Of a stretch of DNA of 64,000 bases, positions 54,060 through 61,940 are shown piece by piece; the stretch's first letter is position 1; each line of letters starts with the position of its first letter. A program made the position numbers and the translations under genes. This DNA is from CALBPI01 sp039821605 (GTDB taxonomy: Bacteria > Pseudomonadota > Gammaproteobacteria > Steroidobacterales > Woeseiaceae): positions 434,001 through 498,000 of the forward strand of contig JBCBNV010000001.1 of NCBI GenBank assembly GCA_039821605.1. Reading direction: 5' to 3'. Below the pieces are notes generated by a model. It saw only the letters and a program-made list of their open reading frames with translations. It made no database searches and was not told where the DNA came from.

Positions 54060-55085
54060 TTAACGCTGCCAGCGCAGGTTTGTGTCCAGCTGGCCGTCGG
54101 CGATCAGGTGTTTGATGTGGGCGATGCGCTTGAACTTGATGCCTTCGTAGTCGTCGCGGTCGAGACCAAAAGCCTTGTACGACTCGTAGCACTGCTCGAC
54201 GCCCTGGCGCGCGGTCCAGCGCGTCTTGAAGTCCGGGAACACGCGCTGAATCTTGTCGAAGTTGACGCGGTAGGAGCGTTCGTCGGCACTGGCGCCCTCA
54301 GCGTACTCGAGCTCGCAGCCCGGTACCGTCTCCTTGACCATCTGCGCCAGTTCACGCATCTGGTAGTTCTCGTCGTTGTCGCCAACATTTACGGCCAGGT
54401 TATGAACCGTCTCGCGCGGCGCCTTGAGCGCGCAGATGACGGCTTGCGAAATGTCTTCGATGTGTACGAGCGGCCGCCAGGGCGTGCCGTCGCTCTTCAT
54501 GAAGATCTTGCCCGTCGTCATGGCCCAGGCGACCAGGTTGTTGATGACGAGATCGAAGCGGATCCGCGGTGAAACGCCGTAGGCCGTGGCGTTGCGCATG
54601 AAGGTCGGGCTGAAATTGTCCGATGCCATCGCCGCCACTTCGTGTTCGACGTTGACCTTGGACTTCGCGTAGGCCGTGACGGGATTGAACTGCGCCGTCT
54701 CGTCGAGCACGTCCTCACCGGCCTTGCCGTACATGCTGCATGACGACGCGAATACGTAACGTGACACGCCGGCCTCGATGCAGGCCTTGGCCGTGTTTAC
54801 CGAAGCGTGGTGGTTGATGTCGTACGTCAGGTCGGGGTTGATGTTGCCAAGCGGGTCGTTGGACAGCGCGGCCAGGTGCACGACGGCATCGACGCCATCG
54901 AGATCTGCGGCGTTGATGTCGCGAACGTCTTTGAGGATCGTCTCGACGTCTCGCGGCGCATCGCCGTAGGTGCAGTAACGGTAGAGGTCGGTGTCGAGAC
55001 CGACAACGTCGAAACCCTCGTCCAGCAGCATCGGCACCATTACCGTCCCGATGTAGCCCCGATGGCCTGTGACCAGCACTCTCAT
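54060..55085 (-). CDS. NAD-dependent nucleotide-sugar epimerase/dehydratase (extended SDR)
   Basis: 341 residues. NAD-binding TGHRGYIG (6-13), SSCSMYG (about 112-118) and the YxxxK in TAYAKSK (about 136-142). It acts on a nucleotide sugar; the neighbouring cytidylyltransferase suggests a CDP-sugar, but it does not show the rfbG dehydratase pattern I would expect. ATG 55085 was selected because it starts the Rossmann fold and has AAGGGGA before it. Ends six bases before the epimerase. Confidence 0.88.
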   Translation of the reverse strand: MRVLVTGHRGYIGTVMVPMLLDEGFDVVGLDTDLYRYCTYGDAPRDVETILKDVRDINAADLDGVDAVVHLAALSNDPLGNINPDLTYDINHHASVNTAKACIEAGVSRYVFASSCSMYGKAGEDVLDETAQFNPVTAYAKSKVNVEHEVAAMASDNFSPTFMRNATAYGVSPRIRFDLVINNLVAWAMTTGKIFMKSDGTPWRPLVHIEDISQAVICALKAPRETVHNLAVNVGDNDENYQMRELAQMVKETVPGCELEYAEGASADERSYRVNFDKIQRVFPDFKTRWTARQGVEQCYESYKAFGLDRDDYEGIKFKRIAHIKHLIADGQLDTNLRWQR

Positions 55086-55144
55086 GTCGTCCCCTTGTCT
55101 TGGTGTTCTTATGCGGCGCGCATTGTCGCCTTTGAATATGACAA

Positions 55145-55164
55145 CAGCCGACATCTGTCGGCTG
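55145..55164. promoter_or_regulatory. Perfect 9-bp inverted repeat in leader of the SDR gene
   Basis: CAGCCGACA-TC-TGTCGGCTG lies between a - strand -10 candidate (55215-55220) and the SDR start at 55085. It could be an operator or a leader hairpin. No U-run follows. Confidence 0.4.
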
Positions 55165-55214
55165 CTCCGGTTCTGTCCCGCCCCGCGCCTGGCGAGACCG
55201 CGCAAACCGCCCTA

Positions 55215-55220
55215 ATTATA
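55215..55220 (-). promoter_or_regulatory. Consensus -10 element for the SDR operon
   Basis: Reads TATAAT on the - strand, 130 bases before the SDR start. A -35 box of consensus type is not evident. Confidence 0.4.
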
Positions 55221-55310
55221 CATGGGGCTTCCGGGCGTTCCTTGACTCACGTCCGGTTTGAAAGTGTGGAATAGCGCACATAAATGCGGGCCTGGACGGC
55301 CGGTGCGCCT

Positions 55311-55328
55311 GGGCGCCAGACGGCGCCC
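55311..55328. terminator. Hairpin just after the cytidylyltransferase stop
   Basis: GGGCGCC-AGAC-GGCGCCC, 9 bases downstream of the - strand stop at 55337. There is no U-tract, so an intrinsic terminator is doubtful, but the position fits transcript-end protection or attenuation. Confidence 0.3.
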
Positions 55329-55336
55329 GCACGCGC

Positions 55337-56116
55337 TTAGCTGTCGCGCCAGATCTCCCAGGGCGTGTCGCCCTGCGCATAGGCCCGGTCGAAGGAGATT
55401 TTGTCCTTGAAGGTGTCCATGGCGCGCCAGTAGCCGTTGTGCGGGCAGGCCAGGAGCTTGCTTTGGTCGATGAGCCGCCGGAATGGCGCCTCGACGAGTT
55501 CCTCGCCCGCTTCGATGTAGTCGAAGATGTCCTGGCGCAGCACGAAGAAGCCACCGTTAATCCAGAAGTCCCGGTCGCTGAGCTCGCCGAGGCTGGTGAC
55601 GATGCCGTCGTCGTCAAACTTCGCCGCGTGGAAGCTCTGCCAGGTGCGCACAGCGGCAAACGCCGCGATGGCGTCGCGCGCATGGAACTGCTCGATCATG
55701 TCATTGATGGGCACGTCGCCGAGCCCGTCACTGTAGTTGGCCAGGAACGCTTCCTCGCCGGCGACGTGCTTTTTCACGGCGCTCAGGCGCTGGCCAATGT
55801 TCGAATGCAGGCCCGTATCGACGAAGGTGATGCTCCAGTCGGCGATATCTTCGTTGTGGTATTCGATCGTGCGGCCGCCGTCGCGCATCGTGAAGTCGTT
55901 CGACACCGCCTCGCTGTAATTGAGGAAGTACTCCTTGATGAGGTCGCCGCGGTAGCCCAGGCACAGGACGAAGTCCTTGTGGCCGTGGTAGGCGTAGTAG
56001 CGCATGAGGTGCCAGATGATCGGGCGGTAGCCGATGTTGACGAGCGGCTTCGGCATGGTTTGCGAGTTTTCGCGCAGCCGAGTCCCCAAACCGCCGCAGA
56101 ACAGTACTACTTTCAT
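55337..56116 (-). CDS. rfbF: Glucose-1-phosphate cytidylyltransferase
   Basis: Makes CDP-glucose from CTP and glucose-1-phosphate. 259 residues with FCGGLGTRLRE (6-16), MPKPLVNIGYRPIIWHLM (about 21-38), YSDGLGD and INGGFFVL, all conserved in RfbF. ATG 56116 matches the family start. The expected next enzyme, CDP-glucose 4,6-dehydratase (rfbG), is not adjacent; an extended SDR follows after 251 bases. Lies 22 bases after the glycosyltransferase gene. Confidence 0.94.
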   Translation of the reverse strand: MKVVLFCGGLGTRLRENSQTMPKPLVNIGYRPIIWHLMRYYAYHGHKDFVLCLGYRGDLIKEYFLNYSEAVSNDFTMRDGGRTIEYHNEDIADWSITFVDTGLHSNIGQRLSAVKKHVAGEEAFLANYSDGLGDVPINDMIEQFHARDAIAAFAAVRTWQSFHAAKFDDDGIVTSLGELSDRDFWINGGFFVLRQDIFDYIEAGEELVEAPFRRLIDQSKLLACPHNGYWRAMDTFKDKISFDRAYAQGDTPWEIWRDS

Positions 56117-56138
56117 CGTCTTGCCCTTGTGTTGTCTC

Positions 56139-57098
56139 TTATTTCGAACCGCGGCGTAGCGCGCCGACCAGTTCCGAGGCGACCTCATTGCGGTGCCAGT
56201 TGAGCCGGCGCAGAATATACCCGGTCAGCCGGATTTTCTCGCCTGCGTCGGCGTCCGTGCGCCAGGCACGGCGCAGGTATTTCAGGTGTTGCCGGATCAC
56301 AGGCAACCGGAATTTAGACTGTGATGCGCTCCAGAAGGCCGTCTGCCTGGAGTCGTCGCCGCGGTCGTGACTGCTCGCGGCCTCGTGCATGCGCCGGTAG
56401 AACAAAGGCTCATCCACCTCGACAAAGCTACCGTGCAGGATCAGCTCCGCCATGAAGGCCGTGTCGGCAGCCGGCAGCGAGCCATCACCGAAGACGTGCG
56501 TGCGACGCACGGCCGCGGTGCGCATGAGGCCATAAATCGCATTGGTCAGGCCAACCTGCTCGAAGTACCGGGAAAACCGCGCGCTGGGCGTCGCATCGTC
56601 GATGGCGAGGTTGTCGTCATAGTCGCGAAGCTTCTTGTCGTCACCGTCAATGATGACGGTCTTGCCGTAAGCGAGCACCGCTTCGGGGTGCGCGCGCAAC
56701 GCGGCAAGACAGCGCTCGTGCAAGGTCGGCTCAAGCAGGTCGTCGGCGTTGGACCAGCGGAAGAACTCGGCGCGGGCGAGGTCGAGCAGCTTATTGTAGT
56801 TGCCGGCGGCGCCAATATTCTTGGTGTTGCGCACATAGCGGATGCGCGAGTCGCGTTGGGCGAAGTCCCGGCAGATGGCCTCGGTGGCATCACTCGAGGC
56901 GTTGTCGGCGATGATCAGCTCGAAGTCGCCTTCGGTCTGGTCGAGCACAGACTGCAATGAGCCCGCGAGGTAGTCCTCGCCGTTGTACACGGGCATCCCT
57001 ACCGAGATGAGCGGTGCAGCGGTGTTGGGATTGGAGGACGGTCCAGTCATGGGCGAAGGGTAAGAGCCCCGTGCGGCCGGGACAACCGATTCAGTCAC
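56139..57098 (-). CDS. Glycosyltransferase family 2
   Basis: 319 residues. GMPVYNGEDYL (about 34-44), IIADNASSD (about 63-71) and WSNADDLLEP (about 111-120) are GT-A motifs, with a C-terminal basic region that may contact the membrane. The GTG at 57098 is used since it overlaps the flippase stop (GTGA); ATG at 57050 would remove sixteen residues and is a good alternative. Probably adds the sugar made by this cluster. Confidence 0.88.
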   Translation of the reverse strand: MTESVVPAARGSYPSPMTGPSSNPNTAAPLISVGMPVYNGEDYLAGSLQSVLDQTEGDFELIIADNASSDATEAICRDFAQRDSRIRYVRNTKNIGAAGNYNKLLDLARAEFFRWSNADDLLEPTLHERCLAALRAHPEAVLAYGKTVIIDGDDKKLRDYDDNLAIDDATPSARFSRYFEQVGLTNAIYGLMRTAAVRRTHVFGDGSLPAADTAFMAELILHGSFVEVDEPLFYRRMHEAASSHDRGDDSRQTAFWSASQSKFRLPVIRQHLKYLRRAWRTDADAGEKIRLTGYILRRLNWHRNEVASELVGALRRGSK

Positions 57099-58585
57099 AC
57101 GGCGGGGGGCTCAGGCGTGCGCGAACGGCGGATCCGGCCCAGCACAGCCTGTGCGGAATCGAGCACGCGCCGCTCGGCGCTTTGCTCGGGGCGGCCGCAG
57201 GCGAGCCAGAGCATGAGGATCGCGACGGTGTACACGAGCCCACCTGCCGCGACGAGCAGCAGCAGTCCTGTGAGGCTGACGTCGACGTGAGCCGTCAGCT
57301 CGCGCACGACGAGGAACATGAGCAGCGACGCGAGCAGGGGACGGCAGGCCGCGCTCACGAACTCCAGGAACCGGATGCCGAGAATGCGGCCCACGATGAC
57401 GTAGTAGGTGGGCAGGGACAGCGATGACATGATGAGCATCGCCGACGCGGCACCCGTGACGCCGTGCGCGCGCGTGAGCATGACCATGATGGGCAGCATG
57501 AATACGAGCTGCGCCAACGACATGAGGCTGACCACGCGCGGCCGCCCGAGCGCGATGATGACCATCGTGATCGGCGACTGCATGGCCATGATGGACCCGA
57601 ACAGTGCGAGGATCTCGATGACGGGCGCAGCGTCCAGCCACTTTTCGCCCAGCACCACAGGAGTCAGGTGTTCGGCGGTTACGGCGATGCCCAGGCCCAT
57701 GGGCAACGAAAGCAAGGCAAGCAGCCCCGCGACGCCGAGGAACGTGCGCCCGGCAGCGGCCTGGTCATCAGCGACCTTTGAGAAGCCCGGCAACAGTGCG
57801 CGGTTGATGGGTGCGATGAGCTCCGAGGTGGGCAGGTTCGAGATCTCGTAGGACACCGTGTAGAGACCCAGTTTCCGCGCGCCCGCGACGCGGCCCACGA
57901 TCAGGTCGGGCAGGATCGTGCGCAGCGTGTGCATGATGTTGTTCAGGAACAGCCACTTCGAGAACGTCATGATTCGTCCCGCCGCGGCCAATGACCAGCG
58001 CGGCCGGAAGTCGTGCACGACGTAGCTCATGACGGTCGCGGCAAGACGGGCTGTGATGGTGCCGATGATCAGCGCCCAGTACGAGCGTAGAGTAAATGCC
58101 AGCAGCATGGTGACGATGAACGCGGCCACCTTTACCGCGACGCGGAACTGGAACTCGCGGTCGAAGTGCAGGTGCTTGCGGAAATCGACGAGCCCGATGT
58201 TTTCGAGCCCCTGGAAGATGGTGGCCAGTGACAGCGCCATGTATACGGCGACGAGCTCGGGCCGCCCGTAAAAGCTGGCGGCGGGGTAGGCCAGTGCGAT
58301 CAGCAGCAGGCCCGCGCCGAGACCCAGCGCGACGTTCAGTGTCCACGCGGTGTTGTAATCGTCCTTGTCGGCGTTCTGATTCTGGATGATCGCCACGTCG
58401 AAGCCGAACATCGTGAGCAGCTCCACCGCGACAACGACTGTCATGGCCATGGCCGCGATGCCGAAGTCAGTCGGGTCGAGCAGGCGCACGAGAATGAGCG
58501 TGCTGACGAGCCCGATGAGCCGGATCGAGAACTTCATGAGCATCATCCAGGCTGCGCCCAGCGCAATTTTCTTGCCGATGCTCAT
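57095..58585 (-). CDS. Wzx-type polysaccharide flippase
   Basis: 496-residue polytopic membrane protein of the MOP/polysaccharide-transport superfamily, with about twelve to fourteen helices (for example 10-30, 44-65, 80-100, 300-320). LGAAWMMLMKFSIRLIGLVSTL near the N-terminus and GLYTVSYEISNLPTSELIAPINRALLPGFS (about 241-270, location only) are typical. It would move undecaprenyl-linked repeat units across the inner membrane. The only Wzx candidate in the window, so likely serves the XrtA-locus polymer. A -10 element and a long inverted repeat lie upstream. Confidence 0.92.
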   Translation of the reverse strand: MSIGKKIALGAAWMMLMKFSIRLIGLVSTLILVRLLDPTDFGIAAMAMTVVVAVELLTMFGFDVAIIQNQNADKDDYNTAWTLNVALGLGAGLLLIALAYPAASFYGRPELVAVYMALSLATIFQGLENIGLVDFRKHLHFDREFQFRVAVKVAAFIVTMLLAFTLRSYWALIIGTITARLAATVMSYVVHDFRPRWSLAAAGRIMTFSKWLFLNNIMHTLRTILPDLIVGRVAGARKLGLYTVSYEISNLPTSELIAPINRALLPGFSKVADDQAAAGRTFLGVAGLLALLSLPMGLGIAVTAEHLTPVVLGEKWLDAAPVIEILALFGSIMAMQSPITMVIIALGRPRVVSLMSLAQLVFMLPIMVMLTRAHGVTGAASAMLIMSSLSLPTYYVIVGRILGIRFLEFVSAACRPLLASLLMFLVVRELTAHVDVSLTGLLLLVAAGGLVYTVAILMLWLACGRPEQSAERRVLDSAQAVLGRIRRSRTPEPPAV

Positions 58586-58638
58586 CGTCGTGTTTGGTAT
58601 TCTCGCGCGGCGCGCGGCCGAGATGCCCGCGCGCCGCG

Positions 58639-58644
58639 ATTATA
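58639..58644 (-). promoter_or_regulatory. Consensus -10 element for the flippase operon
   Basis: Reads TATAAT on the - strand, 54 bases before the flippase ATG at 58585. No good -35 seen. Confidence 0.45.
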
Positions 58645-58660
58645 GCCCGTTGTCCGGGCA

Positions 58661-58690
58661 CCCATTCGGCGACACGGTTCACCGAATGGG
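58661..58690. promoter_or_regulatory. Perfect 9-bp inverted repeat in the divergent promoter region
   Basis: CCCATTCGG and CCGAATGGG (58661-58669 and 58682-58690) are separated by 12 bases. It lies between the - strand -10 at 58639 and the + strand gene at 58750, where a regulator could control both directions. Confidence 0.42.
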
Positions 58691-58749
58691 CCATGGGGCC
58701 CCGTTAAGCTTGCGCGTTGCACAGGGTTGCGCTGGGAGAGTGGTAGGCG

Positions 58750-59901
58750 ATGCGGTTCGATTTCGATTGTGTGGTCGTTGGTGGTGGCATCATCGGGCTG
58801 GCTGTGGCCCGCGAGATGGCCGGCCACGGCTTGTCGACGGTGGTGCTCGAGGCCGAGTCGCTGCCGCTGACGCACACAAGTAGCCGCAACTCCGAGGTCA
58901 TTCATGCAGGCATTTACTACCCGGAGGGCTCTCTAAAAGCGCGGACATGCGTCGAGGGCAAAGCGCTGCTGTACGAATACTGCGAGCGGCGCGGCGTCGC
59001 GCACCGTAACACTGGCAAGTACATCGTCGCCGTCGATGCCAAAGACGAGACCGTGCTCGACGACTATGTCTCGCGCGCCACGGCCAATGGTGTGACAGAC
59101 CTTGAGTGGCGTGACACGGACGACATGCGTCAGGCCGAACCCGCCGTGCGCTGCACGCGCGCGCTCTGGTCGCCCTCGACGGGGATTCTCGACACGCATG
59201 CTTACGCGCTGGCACTCCAGGGCGATCTCGAGGCGGACAACGGGCTGCTCGTGTGTGGGAGCCGTGTCGCTAGTGCCGGGCCCATGGCGGGCGGCTGGTC
59301 GCTGCGACTCGAGGGACAGGACCTGGTGGTGCGAACACGTCGGCTCGTCAATGCCGCCGGGCTGGGCGCCGTCGACCTGGCACATCGCATCGAGGGTCTG
59401 GCGCCCGAGCATGTGCCCGAGGCGTTTTTTGCTATTGGTCACTATTACACACTGGCCGGGCGGTCGCCGTTCAACCACCTCGTCTATCCCACCGCGGGCG
59501 GCGGGGGTCTGGGCGTTCACGTGACGCTCGACATCGGTGGGCAGGTGCGATTTGGCCCCGACGTGACCTGGGTCGAGGGGATCGACTACGCGTTCGACGA
59601 CAGTCGGCGAGAACGATTCGTCGAGGCCATTCGACGCTATTACCCGGGCCTCGATCCCGATCGACTGGCCCCTGGCTACACGGGCATCCGACCCAAGATC
59701 ACAGGGCCCGGTGAGCCAGCGGCCGACTTTGTCGTGCAAGGTCGCGAAATCCACGGGCAGGACGGTCTCGTCAATCTGTTTGGCATCGAGTCCCCGGGCA
59801 TCACGGCATCCTTGGCGCTAGCGCGACTGGCTGCGGACCGGCTTGATGTGGCGTCGCAGGCCAACACGGTGCATACGGCAACGGCAGGAAACGGCTCATG
59901 A
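58750..59901 (+). CDS. FAD-dependent L-2-hydroxyglutarate oxidase-like oxidoreductase
   Basis: 383 residues. FAD-binding VVVGGGIIGLAVAREM (about 8-23), SRNSEVIHAGIYYPEGSLKA (about 44-63), a hallmark of LhgO, and the C-terminal GIRPKI and FGIESPGITASLALA blocks. In E. coli LhgO oxidises L-2-hydroxyglutarate to 2-oxoglutarate at the membrane. Here it shares an ATGA overlap with a pyruvyl transferase gene, which hints at a sugar- or polymer-linked role, but the substrate is not shown. Confidence 0.88.
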   Translation: MRFDFDCVVVGGGIIGLAVAREMAGHGLSTVVLEAESLPLTHTSSRNSEVIHAGIYYPEGSLKARTCVEGKALLYEYCERRGVAHRNTGKYIVAVDAKDETVLDDYVSRATANGVTDLEWRDTDDMRQAEPAVRCTRALWSPSTGILDTHAYALALQGDLEADNGLLVCGSRVASAGPMAGGWSLRLEGQDLVVRTRRLVNAAGLGAVDLAHRIEGLAPEHVPEAFFAIGHYYTLAGRSPFNHLVYPTAGGGGLGVHVTLDIGGQVRFGPDVTWVEGIDYAFDDSRRERFVEAIRRYYPGLDPDRLAPGYTGIRPKITGPGEPAADFVVQGREIHGQDGLVNLFGIESPGITASLALARLAADRLDVASQANTVHTATAGNGS

Positions 59902-61214
59902 AAGTCGGCATTTTCGGACACTACGGCAACGCCAACCTCGGCGACGAGGCCATCACGCAAGCCGCTATCGAGGGCGTCCGGCGACACATCCCGGGCGCCA
60001 AGGTTGCGTGTTTCTCGATCAACCCGGCCGATTCCGCCGCCCGCCATGACGTGCCCGCGTACCCGATTCGGAATATCTTGCCACCACTGGCCGCCCATCC
60101 GCTGGAGGGCGAGCCCGAGCTCGGTGAGGGACGCCTGCAGGACGTCGCCGATGCGCCCGTCAGCACGCAGCCCGCCACGGGAATCGTGGCCCGACTGAAA
60201 CGCTTCCCGCCCTTGCGGTTCGGCGTCAACCTGGCGCGCACGCTGACAGGCGGATTACGCGCGTTGCCCGGCGAAATTGGATTTTTGCGCCGCTCGCGTC
60301 GGATCATCCGCGATTACGACCTGCTCATGATCACGGGTTCGAATCAGTTTCTCGACAATTTCGGCGGTGTGTGGGGATTCCCCTACACCTTGCTCAAGTG
60401 GACGCTGCTCGCGCGCATGAGCGGCTGCAAAGTGGCGCTGGTCAGCCTGGGTGCCGGTCCGCTTGACGGATGGTGGAGCAAGCGCTTTTGCCGCATGACG
60501 CTGGCACTCGCGCATCACGCGTCGTACCGCGATGAACCGTCGCGCGCGCTCGTCGAAGGTCACGGGCCTCACTACAAGGGTCACGTTTTCCCCGACGTGG
60601 CGAGCAACATCGCGTTGCCTGAGCCTGCGACCGATCTCGGGGCGGGCAATGGACTGCTTGTCGGCATTAATCCCATGCCAGTCTTCGATGCCCGGTACTG
60701 GCATGCGGGCGATTCGAGCAAGTATCGCGCCTATGTCGAAAAGCTCTCGGCGCTCGTGGACCACGTTCTCAAGCGGGGGCACCGACCTGTGTTGTTCAGC
60801 ACCCAGGTTCAGGATAACGCGGTCATCGCCGATGTCGCATCAGTGCTTGCGCGCGAGCTTCGCGACCAAGTGCAGGTGCGACAGCCGAGGCGCGTTGATG
60901 ATCTGCTCGCCTTCCTGCAACGCCTCGACTTGGCCATCCCGACCCGGTTTCACGGTAACGTACTGTCGCTGCGCTGCGGCACGCCGACCATTGGCATCTG
61001 CTATCACCGCAAGATTGGTGACCTGCTGACGGACATGGGGCATGGCGAATTCCAGGTCGACTTTGCCGCCTTTACGGTGGCGCGCATTACAGGGCTGTTT
61101 GACGATTTGACCGCGTCGCTCGACGCTACAAGACCCAAAATTGAGGCGCGCAGCCGCGCGTACATCGAAGCGTGCGACCAGCAGTACGAGATGATTGCCG
61201 CCTTGTTGGCGTGA
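59898..61214 (+). CDS. Polysaccharide pyruvyl transferase family protein
   Basis: 438 residues. GHYGNANLGDEAITQAAIEGVR (about 7-28, shown by location), LLMITGSNQFLDNFGG (about 143-158) and the C-terminal IPTRFHGNVLSLRCGTPTIGI (about 349-369) match the CsaB/WcaK fold. Such enzymes add pyruvate ketals to sugars from phosphoenolpyruvate, or in some members act as glycosyltransferases. Probably decorates the exopolysaccharide. Coupled to the oxidoreductase upstream. Confidence 0.9.
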   Translation: MKVGIFGHYGNANLGDEAITQAAIEGVRRHIPGAKVACFSINPADSAARHDVPAYPIRNILPPLAAHPLEGEPELGEGRLQDVADAPVSTQPATGIVARLKRFPPLRFGVNLARTLTGGLRALPGEIGFLRRSRRIIRDYDLLMITGSNQFLDNFGGVWGFPYTLLKWTLLARMSGCKVALVSLGAGPLDGWWSKRFCRMTLALAHHASYRDEPSRALVEGHGPHYKGHVFPDVASNIALPEPATDLGAGNGLLVGINPMPVFDARYWHAGDSSKYRAYVEKLSALVDHVLKRGHRPVLFSTQVQDNAVIADVASVLARELRDQVQVRQPRRVDDLLAFLQRLDLAIPTRFHGNVLSLRCGTPTIGICYHRKIGDLLTDMGHGEFQVDFAAFTVARITGLFDDLTASLDATRPKIEARSRAYIEACDQQYEMIAALLA

Positions 61215-61257
61215 ACGCGACATAACCGCAGTAGGATCAGTGGTACTGTCGGGTTTC

Positions 61258-61287
61258 TTGACAATCTAGTTTCCGTGCTTTCAATAA
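61258..61287 (+). promoter_or_regulatory. Candidate promoter for the small outer-membrane protein
   Basis: A perfect TTGACA at 61258-61263 lies in the 129-base gap. The matching -10 region (CAATAA at 61282-61287) is poor. Confidence 0.25.
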
Positions 61288-61343
61288 ACCATTGAAAAGT
61301 ATGGAATCAATGACATGGAACGCGACTTGCTTACTGATGAGGC

Positions 61344-61874
61344 ATGCGCCACGCATGCCTTCTCGCTCTGTTAATTCTGGTTCTGCCGGATTCCGCCGCG
61401 GCGGAACGGTTCAGTCTGGTCGTCAACGGCAAGTCGATCCACGTCGATTCTGACTACGACTGGAATGAGGCCAACAACGGTCTTGGGCTGGAGTACGAGT
61501 TCCGGCGTCGCGGCCCCTGGGTCGTCAAAGCCGTCGCGAGCCAGTTCAAAGACAGCAACAAGGAAAACTCTGTGATGACGGGCGTTGGCCTGTCGCGCCG
61601 GCTAGTGGGCGCGCATCGTGACGCCAATTTTTACCTGGATGCCGGTCTCGTGGCCTTCGCCATGTCGCGTGAGTCTCGAGGTGGTAGAAAGCTGTTGCCA
61701 GGCGTCTTGCCGGCGTTGTCATTTGGTACGCGAAACGTCGGGCTCAATGTGACCTACATTCCCGAGATCGCGGCGCGAAAAATGTCGCGTGCACATGAGT
61801 ACGATCCAGGTATGGGCGGTATAGTGTTTCTGCAGGCTCGCATTAGCCTTGTTCTCATCGCGCCGCGTCGCTAG
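61344..61874 (+). CDS. Small outer-membrane beta-barrel protein
   Basis: 176 residues with a signal peptide (1-20, LPDSAAA). NNGLGLEYEF (about 46-55) and later alternating amphipathic strands (VVKAVASQFKDS, NFYLDAGLVAFAM) suggest an eight-stranded barrel, broadly like PagL/PagP lipid A-modifying enzymes. Active-site residues cannot be assigned with confidence. An in-frame TGA directly upstream (61338) fixes the start at or after 61344. It is a stand-alone gene between the pyruvyl transferase and tyrA. Confidence 0.65.
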   Translation: MRHACLLALLILVLPDSAAAERFSLVVNGKSIHVDSDYDWNEANNGLGLEYEFRRRGPWVVKAVASQFKDSNKENSVMTGVGLSRRLVGAHRDANFYLDAGLVAFAMSRESRGGRKLLPGVLPALSFGTRNVGLNVTYIPEIAARKMSRAHEYDPGMGGIVFLQARISLVLIAPRR

Positions 61875-61899
61875 CCTCGCGCTGCGCGGCGGCGCGCGC

Positions 61900-61908
61900 T
61901 GGTATACT
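61900..61908 (+). promoter_or_regulatory. Extended -10 promoter for tyrA
   Basis: TGG-TATACT (61900-61908) is a strong extended -10 element, 33 bases before the tyrA ATG and in a GC-rich surrounding. Confidence 0.5.
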
Positions 61909-61940
61909 CGCGCGGTTTCGAGCCACCCACCTGATCGCCG

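Noticed and set aside
53502..54572. + strand open frame of 356 codons opposite the RfbC-like and SDR genes
   Set aside because: Antisense of well-supported coding regions; composition typical of a GC-rich shadow frame.
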